A stretch of 64,000 bases of DNA from Acidobacteriota bacterium. Its GTDB lineage: Bacteria > Acidobacteriota > Terriglobia > Acidiferrales > UBA7541. The stretch lies in the NCBI GenBank assembly GCA_027307115.1, contig DAHUXN010000034.1:37331-101330 (forward strand). The letters are read 5' to 3'. The position numbers and the translations under genes are program-made. Each line of letters begins with the position of its first letter. Within the stretch, counting starts at the first letter, position 1. Under the pieces are notes generated by a model. That model did not search any database. It saw only the letters and a list, made by a program, of their open reading frames with translations, and was not told the DNA's origin. Shown in pieces: positions 8,101-16,493 of this stretch.

Positions 8101-8492
8101 ATCAGCCACGGCTCTCCCGTGCCTGCCCAGATCTCATCGTGATTCGAGGGCGCCATCGCCAGCGCTCCTACCGCGGACACATCTTCATGATCGAAGATCG
8201 GCGCCCAGTTCGTGCCGGCGTCGGACGTTTTCCAAATACCGCCGTCCGCGGCGCCGACGTAAACCACATTGGAATTTCCCGGCTCGCCAAGAATGGACGC
8301 GACGCGATTTCCCTCCGGCCCCAGTGCGCGAAAGTGCAGCGCACCAAGCCCATTGGCTCCGCCCCCCATTTCATCTTGCCCGCCGCGGCGTCCTTGCGCG
8401 ACGCCGTGCGCCGGCCACAACAACACAATCATCGCAATCAATATTACAGCGAGCATTCCGCCACTTAGATTTCTCCATGCATTGCGCGCCAT
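5184..8492 (-). CDS. Secreted VPS10/sortilin-like beta-propeller protein (Asp-box repeats)
   Basis: About 1102 residues from ATG 8492 (GGGAGG eight bases upstream). The reading frame extends 44 codons further but that part lacks signal-like features. An N-terminal hydrophobic segment (about 11-33) is a signal peptide or anchor. From residue 80 to about 700 there are at least nine Asp-box turns, for example TSDAGTNW, STDAGRSW, TSDGGKTW, SDDRGRTW, TTDGGQSW, TQDGGGHW, TTDYGASW and TWDDGDHW, giving one or two beta-propellers of the sortilin/BNR type. The C-terminal 300 residues hold a beta-sandwich and a helical stretch. Such proteins are often labelled glycosyl hydrolase in acidobacteria, but no catalytic residues are evident. 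Probably extracellular or periplasmic. Confidence 0.85.
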   Translation of the reverse strand: MARNAWRNLSGGMLAVILIAMIVLLWPAHGVAQGRRGGQDEMGGGANGLGALHFRALGPEGNRVASILGEPGNSNVVYVGAADGGIWKTSDAGTNWAPIFDHEDVSAVGALAMAPSNHDEIWAGTGEPWLIRPYYTMGDGVYKSTDAGRSWQHMGLEQTGHIARIIVDPHDANVAFVCAIGQAFRPQHERGIFRTSDGGKTWQQVLYVNDNTGCSEMAMDAGDSNTIYAGMWQVEIHRWNLDSGGTGSGVYVSRDGGNNWSKISGHGLPAADHPIGKVAVAVAASNPNRVYALLQDTTPGLYRSDDRGRTWMLVNQSHVTTERSSYYTRFAVSPDDQNLLYFPSVAFSMSRDGGNTVFQPGGRGPGGGAGPAEAASGPPPATGLESAGGDNHDVWIDPTNANRILVANDAGVSISNNRGATYQRFLLPISQVYHVFADNEIPYNVMGNIQDKSSFRGPSRTLSGGFFGNGISLGYWQGAGGCEDGFAVPDPVDSNIVWSGCDNGRIDRINMRNGMARDVSAWPITSYGWKPANMKYRWDWVTPIAISPHDHNRVYVGAQVVFMTTDGGQSWKVISPDLTANNKEHEQDSGGISSDDLVTFDGATIYAIAESPVKAGVIWTGSDDGQVNVTQDGGGHWTNVTKNIPDLPAWGTVWNVEPSHFDAGTAYITVNLQHVGIYDARAYKTTDYGASWKLITASVPKGMNSSAHIIIEDPVRKGMLFLGTDNALYVTWDDGDHWTRLRNNLPPAPVYWLQIQRTFNDLVIGTHGRGVWILDDITPLRDWDSAQSKDFQLFKPRPAYRFRHTDDARESDVGGHVMGENPPYGADINFWLKAPEKDVELTFTGANETIRTLKVEGHAGLNRVWWDLRYEPGSPVKMQTTPFDAPWAEPHHNYAAYGTRIPPAGPVVPPGNYTVHVKAGGNEGTAQLTVLPDPHSPGTEQSIRAQVQFARQVLAEENQAADMINHLEWTRRQVEDLETVLNADAQKHAAAIQAAKDFEVKVVALEGKLIDVHNTGRSEDAFRNPVQLYERISWMVGPMVGTPGSGSGGGDLAPTAQQIAVNDEFKQQLAEIQAEFKRFVEGDTRAFNASLKQNHLTAAIEP

Positions 8493-8868
8493 CCGTGCCT
8501 CCCGTTCGAAAGAATGCGCCGCTAAACTATCGCTAGTGGCAGATAAAGCGCAAGTCGAATGCTTGTGAACTCGGCCTCCGCCTGGAGTTAGTGGACAGAG
8601 CATCGCGCGGAGTCTCGCGGACATTGGCCGCGCGAAAGCATGCCGATGGTCCCCTTGTTCGATCTGAGGTTAAAAGCTTGGCATTTCTTCCGATAGGGTC
8701 GTTTGGAGGTATCGCTTAGGGCAACGAAGTTCCAGTTCGGTACACTTGTACTATTCCTCCTCTCTCGGGCCCTCACACTACAATGAGGGTTACTTTGGCA
8801 GGGGTAGCCATCGATCTCGGGCTAATGCCGAATTTCGGCTGGCGTGCCGATTTGAGGAGGAAGAAGTC
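8493..8868. other. Divergent intergenic region with small inverted repeats
   Basis: 376 bases between two divergently transcribed secreted-protein genes. It must hold both promoters, but I see no strong consensus pair. Visible structure: GTAC-ACTT-GTAC near 8740 and CCCTCA/TGAGGG (8770-8775 and 8784-8789) with an eight-base loop, upstream of the plus-strand gene and possibly in its leader. No coding signal. Confidence 0.4.
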
Positions 8869-10593
8869 ATGGGCATCGGACTGCGGTGCGCACTCAGTGC
8901 GGCTCTTGGACTGATATTCGCGGGGGGATTGGCAGCGCAAACGCAGCCGCCGCAAGTCGCGGAGCATCTCGTAACAACGCCCAATCAACCAAAGACGGTT
9001 AGCGAAGCCGTCGACCGGATCATTGCGCGAGAGCACCAGGAAGTCGCAACCCTGCGTCATTACAATCCGATCATTGAGACCTATATCCAGGACATGCGCT
9101 GGGATCCGCAGCTAGGTTCCGTACCAGAGAGAGACCACTACTTTCTCGGAGTAGCGGAGCTAAGCAAAGGCGTAGTGGATCAGTCGATGCTGCCGAAAAC
9201 GAGTTCCAGCTGGAAGCACAAGCTGAATCCAATCAAGGATGTCGGCTCGTTGTTGGGGGATACGTACGTGCCCGCGGGCTTCCTCCAGATGATTTTCGTT
9301 GATCAAGATTACTTCGACAAACAGCATTACAAGTTCGCCTACGTGCGGAACGAATTCCTGGGCTCGGTCAGGTGCCTGGTGTTCGACGTCACACCATTGC
9401 CCAAATCGGGCGCGGGAAGATTCCAGGGACGGATCTGGGTGGAGAGCGAGGATTATGCGATTGTGCGCTTCAACGGCGTGTTCGTGGCAAACGCGAACTC
9501 GCTTGACTCCAGCTTGCACTTCGATAGCTGGCGGACAAACGTAGCGCCGAACCAATGGATCCCTTCGTATATCTATAGCGCGGAATCGGGAAAGAAGGAT
9601 TTTCCGCTTGGTCACGCAAGTTATCGCTCGCAGACGCGGCTGTGGGGCTACAACCCAAAACTGGGAAGCCATGAGACGGAATTCAGCGACTTGCAGATTG
9701 AAGCCGCAAAGCCGGTTCAGGACCAGGCGGCCGCTTCAAACGACGCGCAGCAGGACTGGGAACGCGAAGGCGAAAATAATGTGATCGACAGGCTGGAACA
9801 GAATGGATTGCTCGCGCCTGCCGGGCCGTTGGACAAAGTGATGAACACGGTGGCGAATAACCTGGAAGTGACGAACAATCTGGATATCGAGCCAGAGGTT
9901 CGCTGTCGCGTACTGTTGACGTCGACTTTGGAAGCCTTTACGGTTGGACACACGATCGTATTGAGTCGCGGTCTGCTGGACGTGCTGCCGGACGAACCGA
10001 GCTTGGCGGCGATACTTGCGCATCAGCTTGGGGCAGTGATAGTTGGCTCGGGGCTCGGAGACGACTACTCGTTTAACGACACGACCATGGTTTCGACGGC
10101 TGACACGATCAAGCGCATGTCCTTCCGAAGCACGGAGGCTGATGAGGAAGCGGCGGCCAACAAAGCGATGGAGCTCCTGAAGAATTCGCCATACAAGAAT
10201 CAGCTGGGCACTGCGGGGCTTTTCTTTAAGCAACTTGCGGCAGAACAGAAGCAGTTGCCGTCGCTGATCAGCGCCAACTTGGGCAATCACGTATTCATGG
10301 CGGCGCAGTTGATTCAAGCCGCTCCGCCGCTACAACCCATGAAACTGGACCAGATTACTGCGCTTCCCTTGGGATCGCGAACCGTGCTCAATTCGTGGAA
10401 CGATGCGGTCGACATGGTGAAGAGCAAGCCTGTGCAGTTGCTTTCCGCGCGCGCCAAAATGCCGTTTGAAATTACGGCGTCGATGCCATATCTGACGCGC
10501 TATCAAAGCTCCGATGCAGCGGCCGCGGATCTGGCGAATGCGGACGTGGTTAAGCAGAATCCGAATCCCAATCCTAATCCCAAGCAGCAATAG
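8869..10593 (+). CDS. Secreted protein with a degenerate M48-type peptidase domain
   Basis: A 574-residue protein from ATG 8869, chosen because GAGGAGG precedes it by 8-9 bases and because residues 1-24 then form a clean signal peptide ending LAAQ. Residues 40-280 form a beta-rich domain. Residues 340-460 resemble an M48 metallopeptidase: a conserved GHTIVLSRGLLDVLPDEPSLAAILAH lead-in, here split at Leu369, and a later EADEEAA. But the zinc motif HExxH is HQLGA (385-389): the catalytic Glu and the second His are gone. The domain should therefore be inactive. The tail is a short Asn-Pro repeat. Neighbouring genes are also secreted, suggesting a structural or regulatory envelope role. Confidence 0.75.
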   Translation: MGIGLRCALSAALGLIFAGGLAAQTQPPQVAEHLVTTPNQPKTVSEAVDRIIAREHQEVATLRHYNPIIETYIQDMRWDPQLGSVPERDHYFLGVAELSKGVVDQSMLPKTSSSWKHKLNPIKDVGSLLGDTYVPAGFLQMIFVDQDYFDKQHYKFAYVRNEFLGSVRCLVFDVTPLPKSGAGRFQGRIWVESEDYAIVRFNGVFVANANSLDSSLHFDSWRTNVAPNQWIPSYIYSAESGKKDFPLGHASYRSQTRLWGYNPKLGSHETEFSDLQIEAAKPVQDQAAASNDAQQDWEREGENNVIDRLEQNGLLAPAGPLDKVMNTVANNLEVTNNLDIEPEVRCRVLLTSTLEAFTVGHTIVLSRGLLDVLPDEPSLAAILAHQLGAVIVGSGLGDDYSFNDTTMVSTADTIKRMSFRSTEADEEAAANKAMELLKNSPYKNQLGTAGLFFKQLAAEQKQLPSLISANLGNHVFMAAQLIQAAPPLQPMKLDQITALPLGSRTVLNSWNDAVDMVKSKPVQLLSARAKMPFEITASMPYLTRYQSSDAAAADLANADVVKQNPNPNPNPKQQ

Positions 10594-11659
10594 CGAAAAG
10601 TCGTGCTTGAGGCTTCCACTTTTTGACGGGAATCAGACGCGCGATGGTGCCCTTCGGGCCCACTCCCCAAACATGGTTCGCTTCCGTGCCGGCCAGCGCA
10701 TTCAGGTTGAGGTTGCCGGTACTGATCCAGTGAATCCCCATGTCGTGACTGATGTTCTCACCAGTAGGCCCTGCGGCAATTGTGACGTTGCCAATGCTCG
10801 GCCCAGGAAAAGCCACCACAGCGGAGCGGAATCCCGCAGGCCCTTGCACGGCTAGACGCCAAGTCCGCCCCTTGTCGACGGAATAAGCGGCGGTGCGAAC
10901 AGACCCGCCTGTATCCTTGTAATCCCCGCCCACGGCGACAACGGTGTTTCCGGTCCGGATAATCGAGAAAATTCCCGACGATGCGTTGCCGCTGGCTAGG
11001 GGCGTCTCCGCGACCCTCCAGCTGCGGCCCAGGTCCGGCGAACGGAAAACACGCGCTACGCGACCCCCTCCGGTACCGAAATAGAGTTCCTTCTTGTGGT
11101 AAATCGCAAATGACGTTCCGCTCGCGGCAAACACACCCTCGCCCGGCAGCGCCGCGGGCATTTGCTGGTTGGAGAGCTCCTTCCAGTGTTCACCGTCCTC
11201 GGTACTCACCAGCAGGAATTTGCCATCGACTGGATCACTCAGCCCGAAGCATCTCGTTTTCGAAATGCAAACCAAATCGTCGAGAAAGAACGCAGAACGC
11301 TTGCCCGTGAATTCGAGATTCCAACTGGTACCGCCATCCGCGGTTTTGTAAATGCGCGACTGCGCGCCTGCGCCGATTGACATCACGTAAGCGGTCGTCG
11401 CGTCAAACGCCACAATGCCGCGGAAGTCGAGCGCCTCGCCACCCTGCAAGTGAAACCGCTTCCATGTCTTGCCCTGATCGACCGAGCGAAGGATCACGCC
11501 ATTCGAGCCGCATGCCCACACGACCACGCCATGCGATGAACCTGACGCATTCACGACGCTGATTCCTCGCAGATTGGTGTCGAGACCGGTGGTCTGGACA
11601 GTCCACCGTTGAGCGTTAGCCGAAGCGCTGAGCAGCGCTACCAACAAAAGAAGTCGCAC
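10574..11659 (-). CDS. YCF48-like secreted beta-propeller protein
   Basis: 361 residues with a signal peptide (about 1-17, ending SANA). Repeated blocks carry Asp-box-like turns (SVDQGKTW, TADGGTSW, STEDGEHW, SPDLGRSW, SVDKGRTW), as in the YCF48/Hcf136 photosystem-assembly-type seven-bladed propellers. In acidobacteria such proteins are usually exported and have no known photosynthetic role; many are annotated oxidoreductase without evidence. The gene converges on the degenerate M48 protein gene, and their 3' ends overlap by 20 bases. Function unknown; a scaffold or adhesion role is only a guess. Confidence 0.8.
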   Translation of the reverse strand: MRLLLLVALLSASANAQRWTVQTTGLDTNLRGISVVNASGSSHGVVVWACGSNGVILRSVDQGKTWKRFHLQGGEALDFRGIVAFDATTAYVMSIGAGAQSRIYKTADGGTSWNLEFTGKRSAFFLDDLVCISKTRCFGLSDPVDGKFLLVSTEDGEHWKELSNQQMPAALPGEGVFAASGTSFAIYHKKELYFGTGGGRVARVFRSPDLGRSWRVAETPLASGNASSGIFSIIRTGNTVVAVGGDYKDTGGSVRTAAYSVDKGRTWRLAVQGPAGFRSAVVAFPGPSIGNVTIAAGPTGENISHDMGIHWISTGNLNLNALAGTEANHVWGVGPKGTIARLIPVKKWKPQARLFAIAAWD

Positions 11660-11715
11660 CTACACATTCTAGCAATAAAGGATGTCAATGGATGGAACGG
11701 AAAAACGCCTCTGAA

Positions 11716-12321
11716 TCAGCGCGTGTGGATGACGTTGTAGGAGCCGCTGAAAAGGTACGTCGCCGTTGCCAGGGATTGCGGCACCCACCATACACGGCGC
11801 GTCCACCCCGCGCTGCGATGCATGCGGCTCGCGATGTAGTCGAGCCCGAAGGGAATCACCTGTATCGCGCCGTAGATCGCGGCTGAATGGGCAAACGGGC
11901 GCATCATTGGATCAGCTTCGGCCCGGCCTTCCGAAACGGCTTTGCGGGTAGACCAGGCGTCAAATCCGGCAGCGCTGTGCTCAGCAACGCTTAACGTGAA
12001 CCACAGGCGGTCTGTGCGCTCCGTGGGCTGGATTGTCGGACGAAAAGCTGGAGGAGGGGGCAGGTAGATATTCGACAGAGAGTCTTCAGCCAGAATTTCA
12101 TTTGAATTCGAGGGGTGCGAGTCCGTCACCGGCACTGCGGTAGCTCTATCGTTGAGCGCGGCAGTGGGTGTCAGCGGCGCGGGAATGGCCTTCTTGGTGT
12201 CTGCGGCCGTCGTAGCCGCACCTGCGATTGCCGGTGGCTTGGGAGAGGGCTGGGACCCCGTAGAGGCACCACCGGGGAACGCCGAGAACTGGAGCAGCAG
12301 GACTGCCGTTGCTAACACCAT
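11716..12321 (-). CDS. Hypothetical exported/membrane protein
   Basis: 201 residues. The N-terminus (VLATAVLLLQFSAFPGGAS) is a probable signal peptide, followed by about 80 low-complexity residues rich in Ala, Thr and Pro. The C-terminal 95 residues contain a conserved-looking part (WFTLSVAEHSAAGFDAWSTR, then DPMMRPFAHS) and two short hydrophobic helices, reminiscent of small DUF5658-like inner-membrane proteins with a DAxxT-type motif. I am not certain of that link. It lies between a YCF48-like gene and a TonB receptor, all on the minus strand. Confidence 0.6.
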   Translation of the reverse strand: MVLATAVLLLQFSAFPGGASTGSQPSPKPPAIAGAATTAADTKKAIPAPLTPTAALNDRATAVPVTDSHPSNSNEILAEDSLSNIYLPPPPAFRPTIQPTERTDRLWFTLSVAEHSAAGFDAWSTRKAVSEGRAEADPMMRPFAHSAAIYGAIQVIPFGLDYIASRMHRSAGWTRRVWWVPQSLATATYLFSGSYNVIHTR

Positions 12322-12523
12322 GGCCTAGTCTCCTCTGAACGCCTATTTCAGCGGACTGCGACCCTACGAGCAATGGTATGACCAGGCCAGAGGCATAGTA
12401 CTACTGGTGTTTTGTGCAAGTTACGGGTTCAAGGAATGGGTCCTGCGCCAAAAGAGTGGAAATACTTAGCCGTTTTGCGGAACACAACTTCCACGCCCGC
12501 GTCCATCGCCGAGCGTGCCAAAC

Positions 12524-12559
12524 AAAAAGGGCGCCTCGGTGAACACGACCGAGGCGCCC
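12524..12559 (-). terminator. Rho-independent terminator of the TonB receptor gene
   Basis: A perfect 12-pair stem, GGGCGCCTCGGT (12529-12540) with ACCGAGGCGCCC (12548-12559), loop of seven. Read on the minus strand it is followed by TTTTTG. It lies 24 bases past the stop codon of the receptor gene. Confidence 0.85.
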
Positions 12560-12583
12560 GAAAAGCCGGCTCTACGCCGACAG

Positions 12584-15500
12584 TTAGAATACGAACTTCG
12601 CAGCCAGTTGAATCAGTCGACCGTTACCCGCACTCAGTTCCCGTCCAAAATTGCCGGACCGGATGTTTCCCACGGGCAGATTGTATTGAGTGTGGTTAAA
12701 CAGGTTGTAGAACTCAATCCGCATCTGGAACGCAGTTCTCTCTGTAATCCGTGTGTTCTTAAAGAGCGCCATGTCCCAGTTGTTAATCCCCGGTCCATGG
12801 AAGTTGTTGCGGCCAGCACTGCCGACTGTCCCAAGAGGCGCAATCGCAAAGGCGGACGGGTTGAAGAAATAGTTGTTCTTAGTCCCGATCACGTTATTTC
12901 TTGGGTTGCCGATCACAGGGGCCGACACAGCATTTGGGCGATCCCAGCACGAGTAGAATTCAAAGGCGTTGCACTGCAAAGATGTAAATCCTGAATCCGA
13001 GATCGTAATCGGGAACCCAGACTGGAACGTCGTGATTCCGCTGATCTCCCAACCGTCGGTAACACGGCTGGGTAACCAATTTAGGCCACGCAGTTTGTTC
13101 CAGCTCGGGATCGCGTACTGATAACCCATCACTAAGCGGTGCCGCGCGTCGAAAGCGGAGTCACCATACATCTGGCGGAAGTTAAACGGATTCAGCCCGA
13201 CCGCTCCGGCAGAGTTTTCAAAGCTCGAGCCGAAATCCATCGAATGGCTCCACGTGAAAGCCGCATTGAAAGTCAACCCGTGAGAAAAAGCCTTGTTGGC
13301 GCTAATTTGCAGCGAGTTGTAATTCGAATTCGTCATCGTGGACTGTTCGGCCAGCGAGGCGAACACGGTAGCGTCAAAGGCATAGAAGTTGGGGTCCGTA
13401 CCCACCGCCAAGTTCTGGACCGGCCTATTGCCCGCGCACGCCGGCGTTGTAGCACAAAGCGCCGAGTTCAGCAAAGGATTGAGTTCGTGGACGCCAAGCA
13501 GGTGGCGCGCTTCGGCCCCGACGTATCCCACCGACAGAATCACCTGGCCCGGTACCTGACGTTGAACGGTCAGGTTGTAGTTCATTGCTGTCGGATCTTG
13601 CGTGTTCGGGTCGAGCAAGTTCAGCGACATTGGTTCAAAGAACGAAAAGTCCACAACGCTCCCCGGCGCCGGTGGTGTGAATGGGTATTTGTTAGCGATC
13701 GACGCGGGGGTCGGGTTGCCGTTCGTATCCGTAGGACTGCACCCGATAGACGCGTTGCTCTGGTTCAGGCAACGCACGTCCGTGAAGGGCTGAAGAAAAC
13801 TGGGGTTTCCATTCACGTCCGTGATTCCACCATCCGACAGGGAGAACGGAGGTGCAGTCAGGTTCTGCAAGGTAACCTCTTCCTCGCCGCGGTTATAGTA
13901 AATACCGACTCCGCCGCGGATCGAGAAGTTGCCCTGTTCACCGGAAATCCGGCCAAGATCCGGGGCCCATGCGAAACCCACTCGCGGACCAAAGTCCTTG
14001 TACTTGGTGGAGTATCCTGCGGCACTGCAGTTCGGGTCTCCGGGGAAATTCAGACCTCGCGGTGCCGTCGGGAAGACTCCCGACTGTTGAAACGGCACGA
14101 AACAATTGATCGCTCGGCGATTGTTGGCGATGTCCGTCAACGGTGTGTCAATTTGGTAGCCGAGACCGAACGTCAGTGTGAGGTCAGGGCGGAATTTGAA
14201 CTCATCCTGCGCATAGAAGTAACCTTCTTTTGCCCGTCCGTCGATAAAACCGCCGCTAGACTGGCCGAAAGTGTCGGGGATACCGAGCAGGAAGTCCGCG
14301 CCAGGATCTGTGCTGGTGAAGCGGCCGCTGCCACCGAAACCGTAATTGCCGTTGTTGTTGAAGAAGAACGGATTCGTAACCCAGAAATCACGCCCCTCAA
14401 AACCAAACTTCAACGTGTGCCGGCCAATAATGTGCGAGAAATTGTCTGTAATTTGTTTGGTCTGGTCGATACGGGGTTGGGGGCCATTGTTGCTAAAACC
14501 CAACGTAAACAGACCCGTTACGCCGATTCTTGGCAAACCGGCACCGGCAGGGTCCTGCGGCGTGATCCCAAAACCGAGAGTCGACGGCAGAGTTGGTGTC
14601 TGCGGCAGTACGGCAACGAAATTCAAACGCGTATATCCGATTCGAAATTCATTGAGTGTATTGGCGCTAAATATGTGGTTCCACGCACCCGTAAACTGTT
14701 TGTCATTGCTCGTGTTGATTTGAGGAAAACCGGGCAGATTTGCTCCCGTGAACGGGGTCGTTTGGAACGTGCTGCTCGGCTGATCCAGACCCAGAAACCA
14801 CACTGTGTCGTGCTGGCCAAGGTTCTGGTTAATCTGGAAAATATACTGTTTTGTGTTATTGGTCTGTGTCGGGTTGAAGCTGAACTGATTCGCGCCGAAG
14901 TTCGGCGCCGGCACAAACTTGTTGACGAGGGCCAGCGACAGCGCATTGAAGTCCTGCGTCGGGATGTTCCCGGACGCGAACAGGCCGCCGCCCAAAAGCA
15001 CAGTCCCCGATTTGTTTACAAGATTGCCGTAAGGCGTCCCGGCTGCGCAGGCGGTACCGCTTGTCGGACAGGGGTCTCCAAATTCCGGGATGGCGGAGAC
15101 GGTGCGCGGATCAACGAAACCGGGCTGACCTGGCTGAATTGCCGTCGCCGGCAGAACTGTGTCGAAATCACCCGCACCAAAAACTCCGCCCAGCTGCCCC
15201 GTGGGGCCCGTCGTGAATACTGTCACTAATCCGCCAGCCTGCGGTGTCGCGTTCTTTGTTCCCTGGTACGAAAAGAAGAAGAATGTATGGTTCTTCCAGA
15301 CAGGTCCCCCAATTGTTCCCCCATATTGATGTTGGTGAAACACGGGCCGGCTGTTCTGAAACAGATTTCGGTTGTTAAGGAACGTATCGCGGTAGAACTC
15401 GAATGCGTCACCGTGGAACTGGTTGGTACCGGACTTGATCACCGCGTCAAGAATCGCGCCTGAATTGCGACCGTACTCCGGATTGATCGTGTTCGTGATC

Positions 15501-16153
15501 ATGCGGAATTCCTGAATGGCGTCCGGGCTGGGCAAAATTAGCGGGGTGTTTAACGGAAGGTCGTTCGAATCCGTGCCGTTAACAAGATAGCTATTCTGCT
15601 GGCTTTGGCTGCCGTTCGTCGCAAAATTCGAGCCAAAACGATCCGAGGAGGCCACAACGCCGGGTTGCATCTGCTGCAGCTGAACCCAGTTGCGACCGTT
15701 CAGAGGCATGTCGACAATCGTAGCCGCCTCAACCGTCGTACCCAACTGCATGCTGGTGGTTTCCACCTGAGTCTTAGCTGCCTCGACAGTAACCGTCTGC
15801 GAGGAGGAACCCACCTGCAACGTCGGATTAATGACGTAAATCTGGTTGATCACCAGAACGATTCCAGTAGCTTGGTAGGTCTGGAACCCGTCTTTCGTGA
15901 CCGAAATATTATACGTGCCAATTGGCAGGCTCAAGAGCTCAAAGCTGCCGTCCGCCTGCGTAGTCACCGTGCGGGTCTCATTGGTCCCCGTGTTTTTGGC
16001 GGTTACCTGAGCTCCAGGAATCGTCGCCTTGGTCTGGTCGACCACTTGACCGCGAATCGTCGCGTACTGGTTATCCGCGCGCACAACCCCAGCGGACAAG
16101 AACGCAAACACAAAAACAAGCGCGAACAGCTTAAGCGCAGTATGAAAACGCAT
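12584..16153 (-). CDS. Oar-like TonB-dependent outer-membrane receptor
   Basis: 1189 residues. The signal peptide spans about 1-26. Next comes a carboxypeptidase-regulatory-like (CarboxypepD_reg) domain at about 30-110 (ATIRGQVVDQTKATIPGAQV ... ADGSFELLSLPIGTYNISV), then a plug with the PLNGRNWVQLQQMQPG motif (about 155-170), then a long beta-barrel ending in a terminal aromatic (AAKFVF), as outer-membrane barrels do. This is the large Oar/CirA-like family expanded in Acidobacteriota, thought to import glycans, peptides or chelates with energy from TonB. No substrate can be assigned. It is transcribed alone, with a strong terminator downstream and a 340-base upstream region. Confidence 0.9.
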   Translation of the reverse strand: MRFHTALKLFALVFVFAFLSAGVVRADNQYATIRGQVVDQTKATIPGAQVTAKNTGTNETRTVTTQADGSFELLSLPIGTYNISVTKDGFQTYQATGIVLVINQIYVINPTLQVGSSSQTVTVEAAKTQVETTSMQLGTTVEAATIVDMPLNGRNWVQLQQMQPGVVASSDRFGSNFATNGSQSQQNSYLVNGTDSNDLPLNTPLILPSPDAIQEFRMITNTINPEYGRNSGAILDAVIKSGTNQFHGDAFEFYRDTFLNNRNLFQNSRPVFHQHQYGGTIGGPVWKNHTFFFFSYQGTKNATPQAGGLVTVFTTGPTGQLGGVFGAGDFDTVLPATAIQPGQPGFVDPRTVSAIPEFGDPCPTSGTACAAGTPYGNLVNKSGTVLLGGGLFASGNIPTQDFNALSLALVNKFVPAPNFGANQFSFNPTQTNNTKQYIFQINQNLGQHDTVWFLGLDQPSSTFQTTPFTGANLPGFPQINTSNDKQFTGAWNHIFSANTLNEFRIGYTRLNFVAVLPQTPTLPSTLGFGITPQDPAGAGLPRIGVTGLFTLGFSNNGPQPRIDQTKQITDNFSHIIGRHTLKFGFEGRDFWVTNPFFFNNNGNYGFGGSGRFTSTDPGADFLLGIPDTFGQSSGGFIDGRAKEGYFYAQDEFKFRPDLTLTFGLGYQIDTPLTDIANNRRAINCFVPFQQSGVFPTAPRGLNFPGDPNCSAAGYSTKYKDFGPRVGFAWAPDLGRISGEQGNFSIRGGVGIYYNRGEEEVTLQNLTAPPFSLSDGGITDVNGNPSFLQPFTDVRCLNQSNASIGCSPTDTNGNPTPASIANKYPFTPPAPGSVVDFSFFEPMSLNLLDPNTQDPTAMNYNLTVQRQVPGQVILSVGYVGAEARHLLGVHELNPLLNSALCATTPACAGNRPVQNLAVGTDPNFYAFDATVFASLAEQSTMTNSNYNSLQISANKAFSHGLTFNAAFTWSHSMDFGSSFENSAGAVGLNPFNFRQMYGDSAFDARHRLVMGYQYAIPSWNKLRGLNWLPSRVTDGWEISGITTFQSGFPITISDSGFTSLQCNAFEFYSCWDRPNAVSAPVIGNPRNNVIGTKNNYFFNPSAFAIAPLGTVGSAGRNNFHGPGINNWDMALFKNTRITERTAFQMRIEFYNLFNHTQYNLPVGNIRSGNFGRELSAGNGRLIQLAAKFVF

Positions 16154-16493
16154 TCCGCCACCTCACAAGAGATTTTTAGTGTTCTTCATAGCAGCAGGAG
16201 TCTAGCAAATACCGATCCCGGCACCCACCCAACAATGAACTTCCCTAGCCCCCGCCCGTTCGTCTAAACAAAGCCCACCCTCATACGCTATTAAATCGTG
16301 TGCACTCTAGATGCCAAAAATGGAATTCTCGCCTAATGAATACCAAAATACACAAAGTGGGCTGTTTACTTGATGGTATTGAGTCTCGAATAAACGCTGG
16401 GCGCAGGACGCGCTCTACCGAAATTCGTATAGTTGTATTAAAATTGGAATATTCCTTGCAGCCGGAATACTCCAGAGTGACGGGCCACGAAAT
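16154..16493. other. Intergenic region upstream of the TonB receptor with candidate promoters
   Basis: 340 bases without a gene, AT-richer than its surroundings. On the minus strand TTGGCA (16317-16312) is followed after 17 bases by TTAATA, a possible sigma-70 promoter. The same place also reads GG-N10-GC (TTGGCATCTAGAGTGCA), which fits the sigma-54 -24/-12 spacing. Either could drive the receptor gene; I cannot separate them. Confidence 0.3.

Noticed and set aside
7191..8468. A 425-codon plus-strand frame
   Set aside because: Antisense to the Asp-box propeller gene; no recognisable protein features.
13139..15229. A 696-codon plus-strand open frame
   Set aside because: It lies wholly antisense to the TonB receptor gene, has an Arg-rich, unstructured composition and no family motifs. 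Long antisense frames are expected in GC-rich coding DNA.
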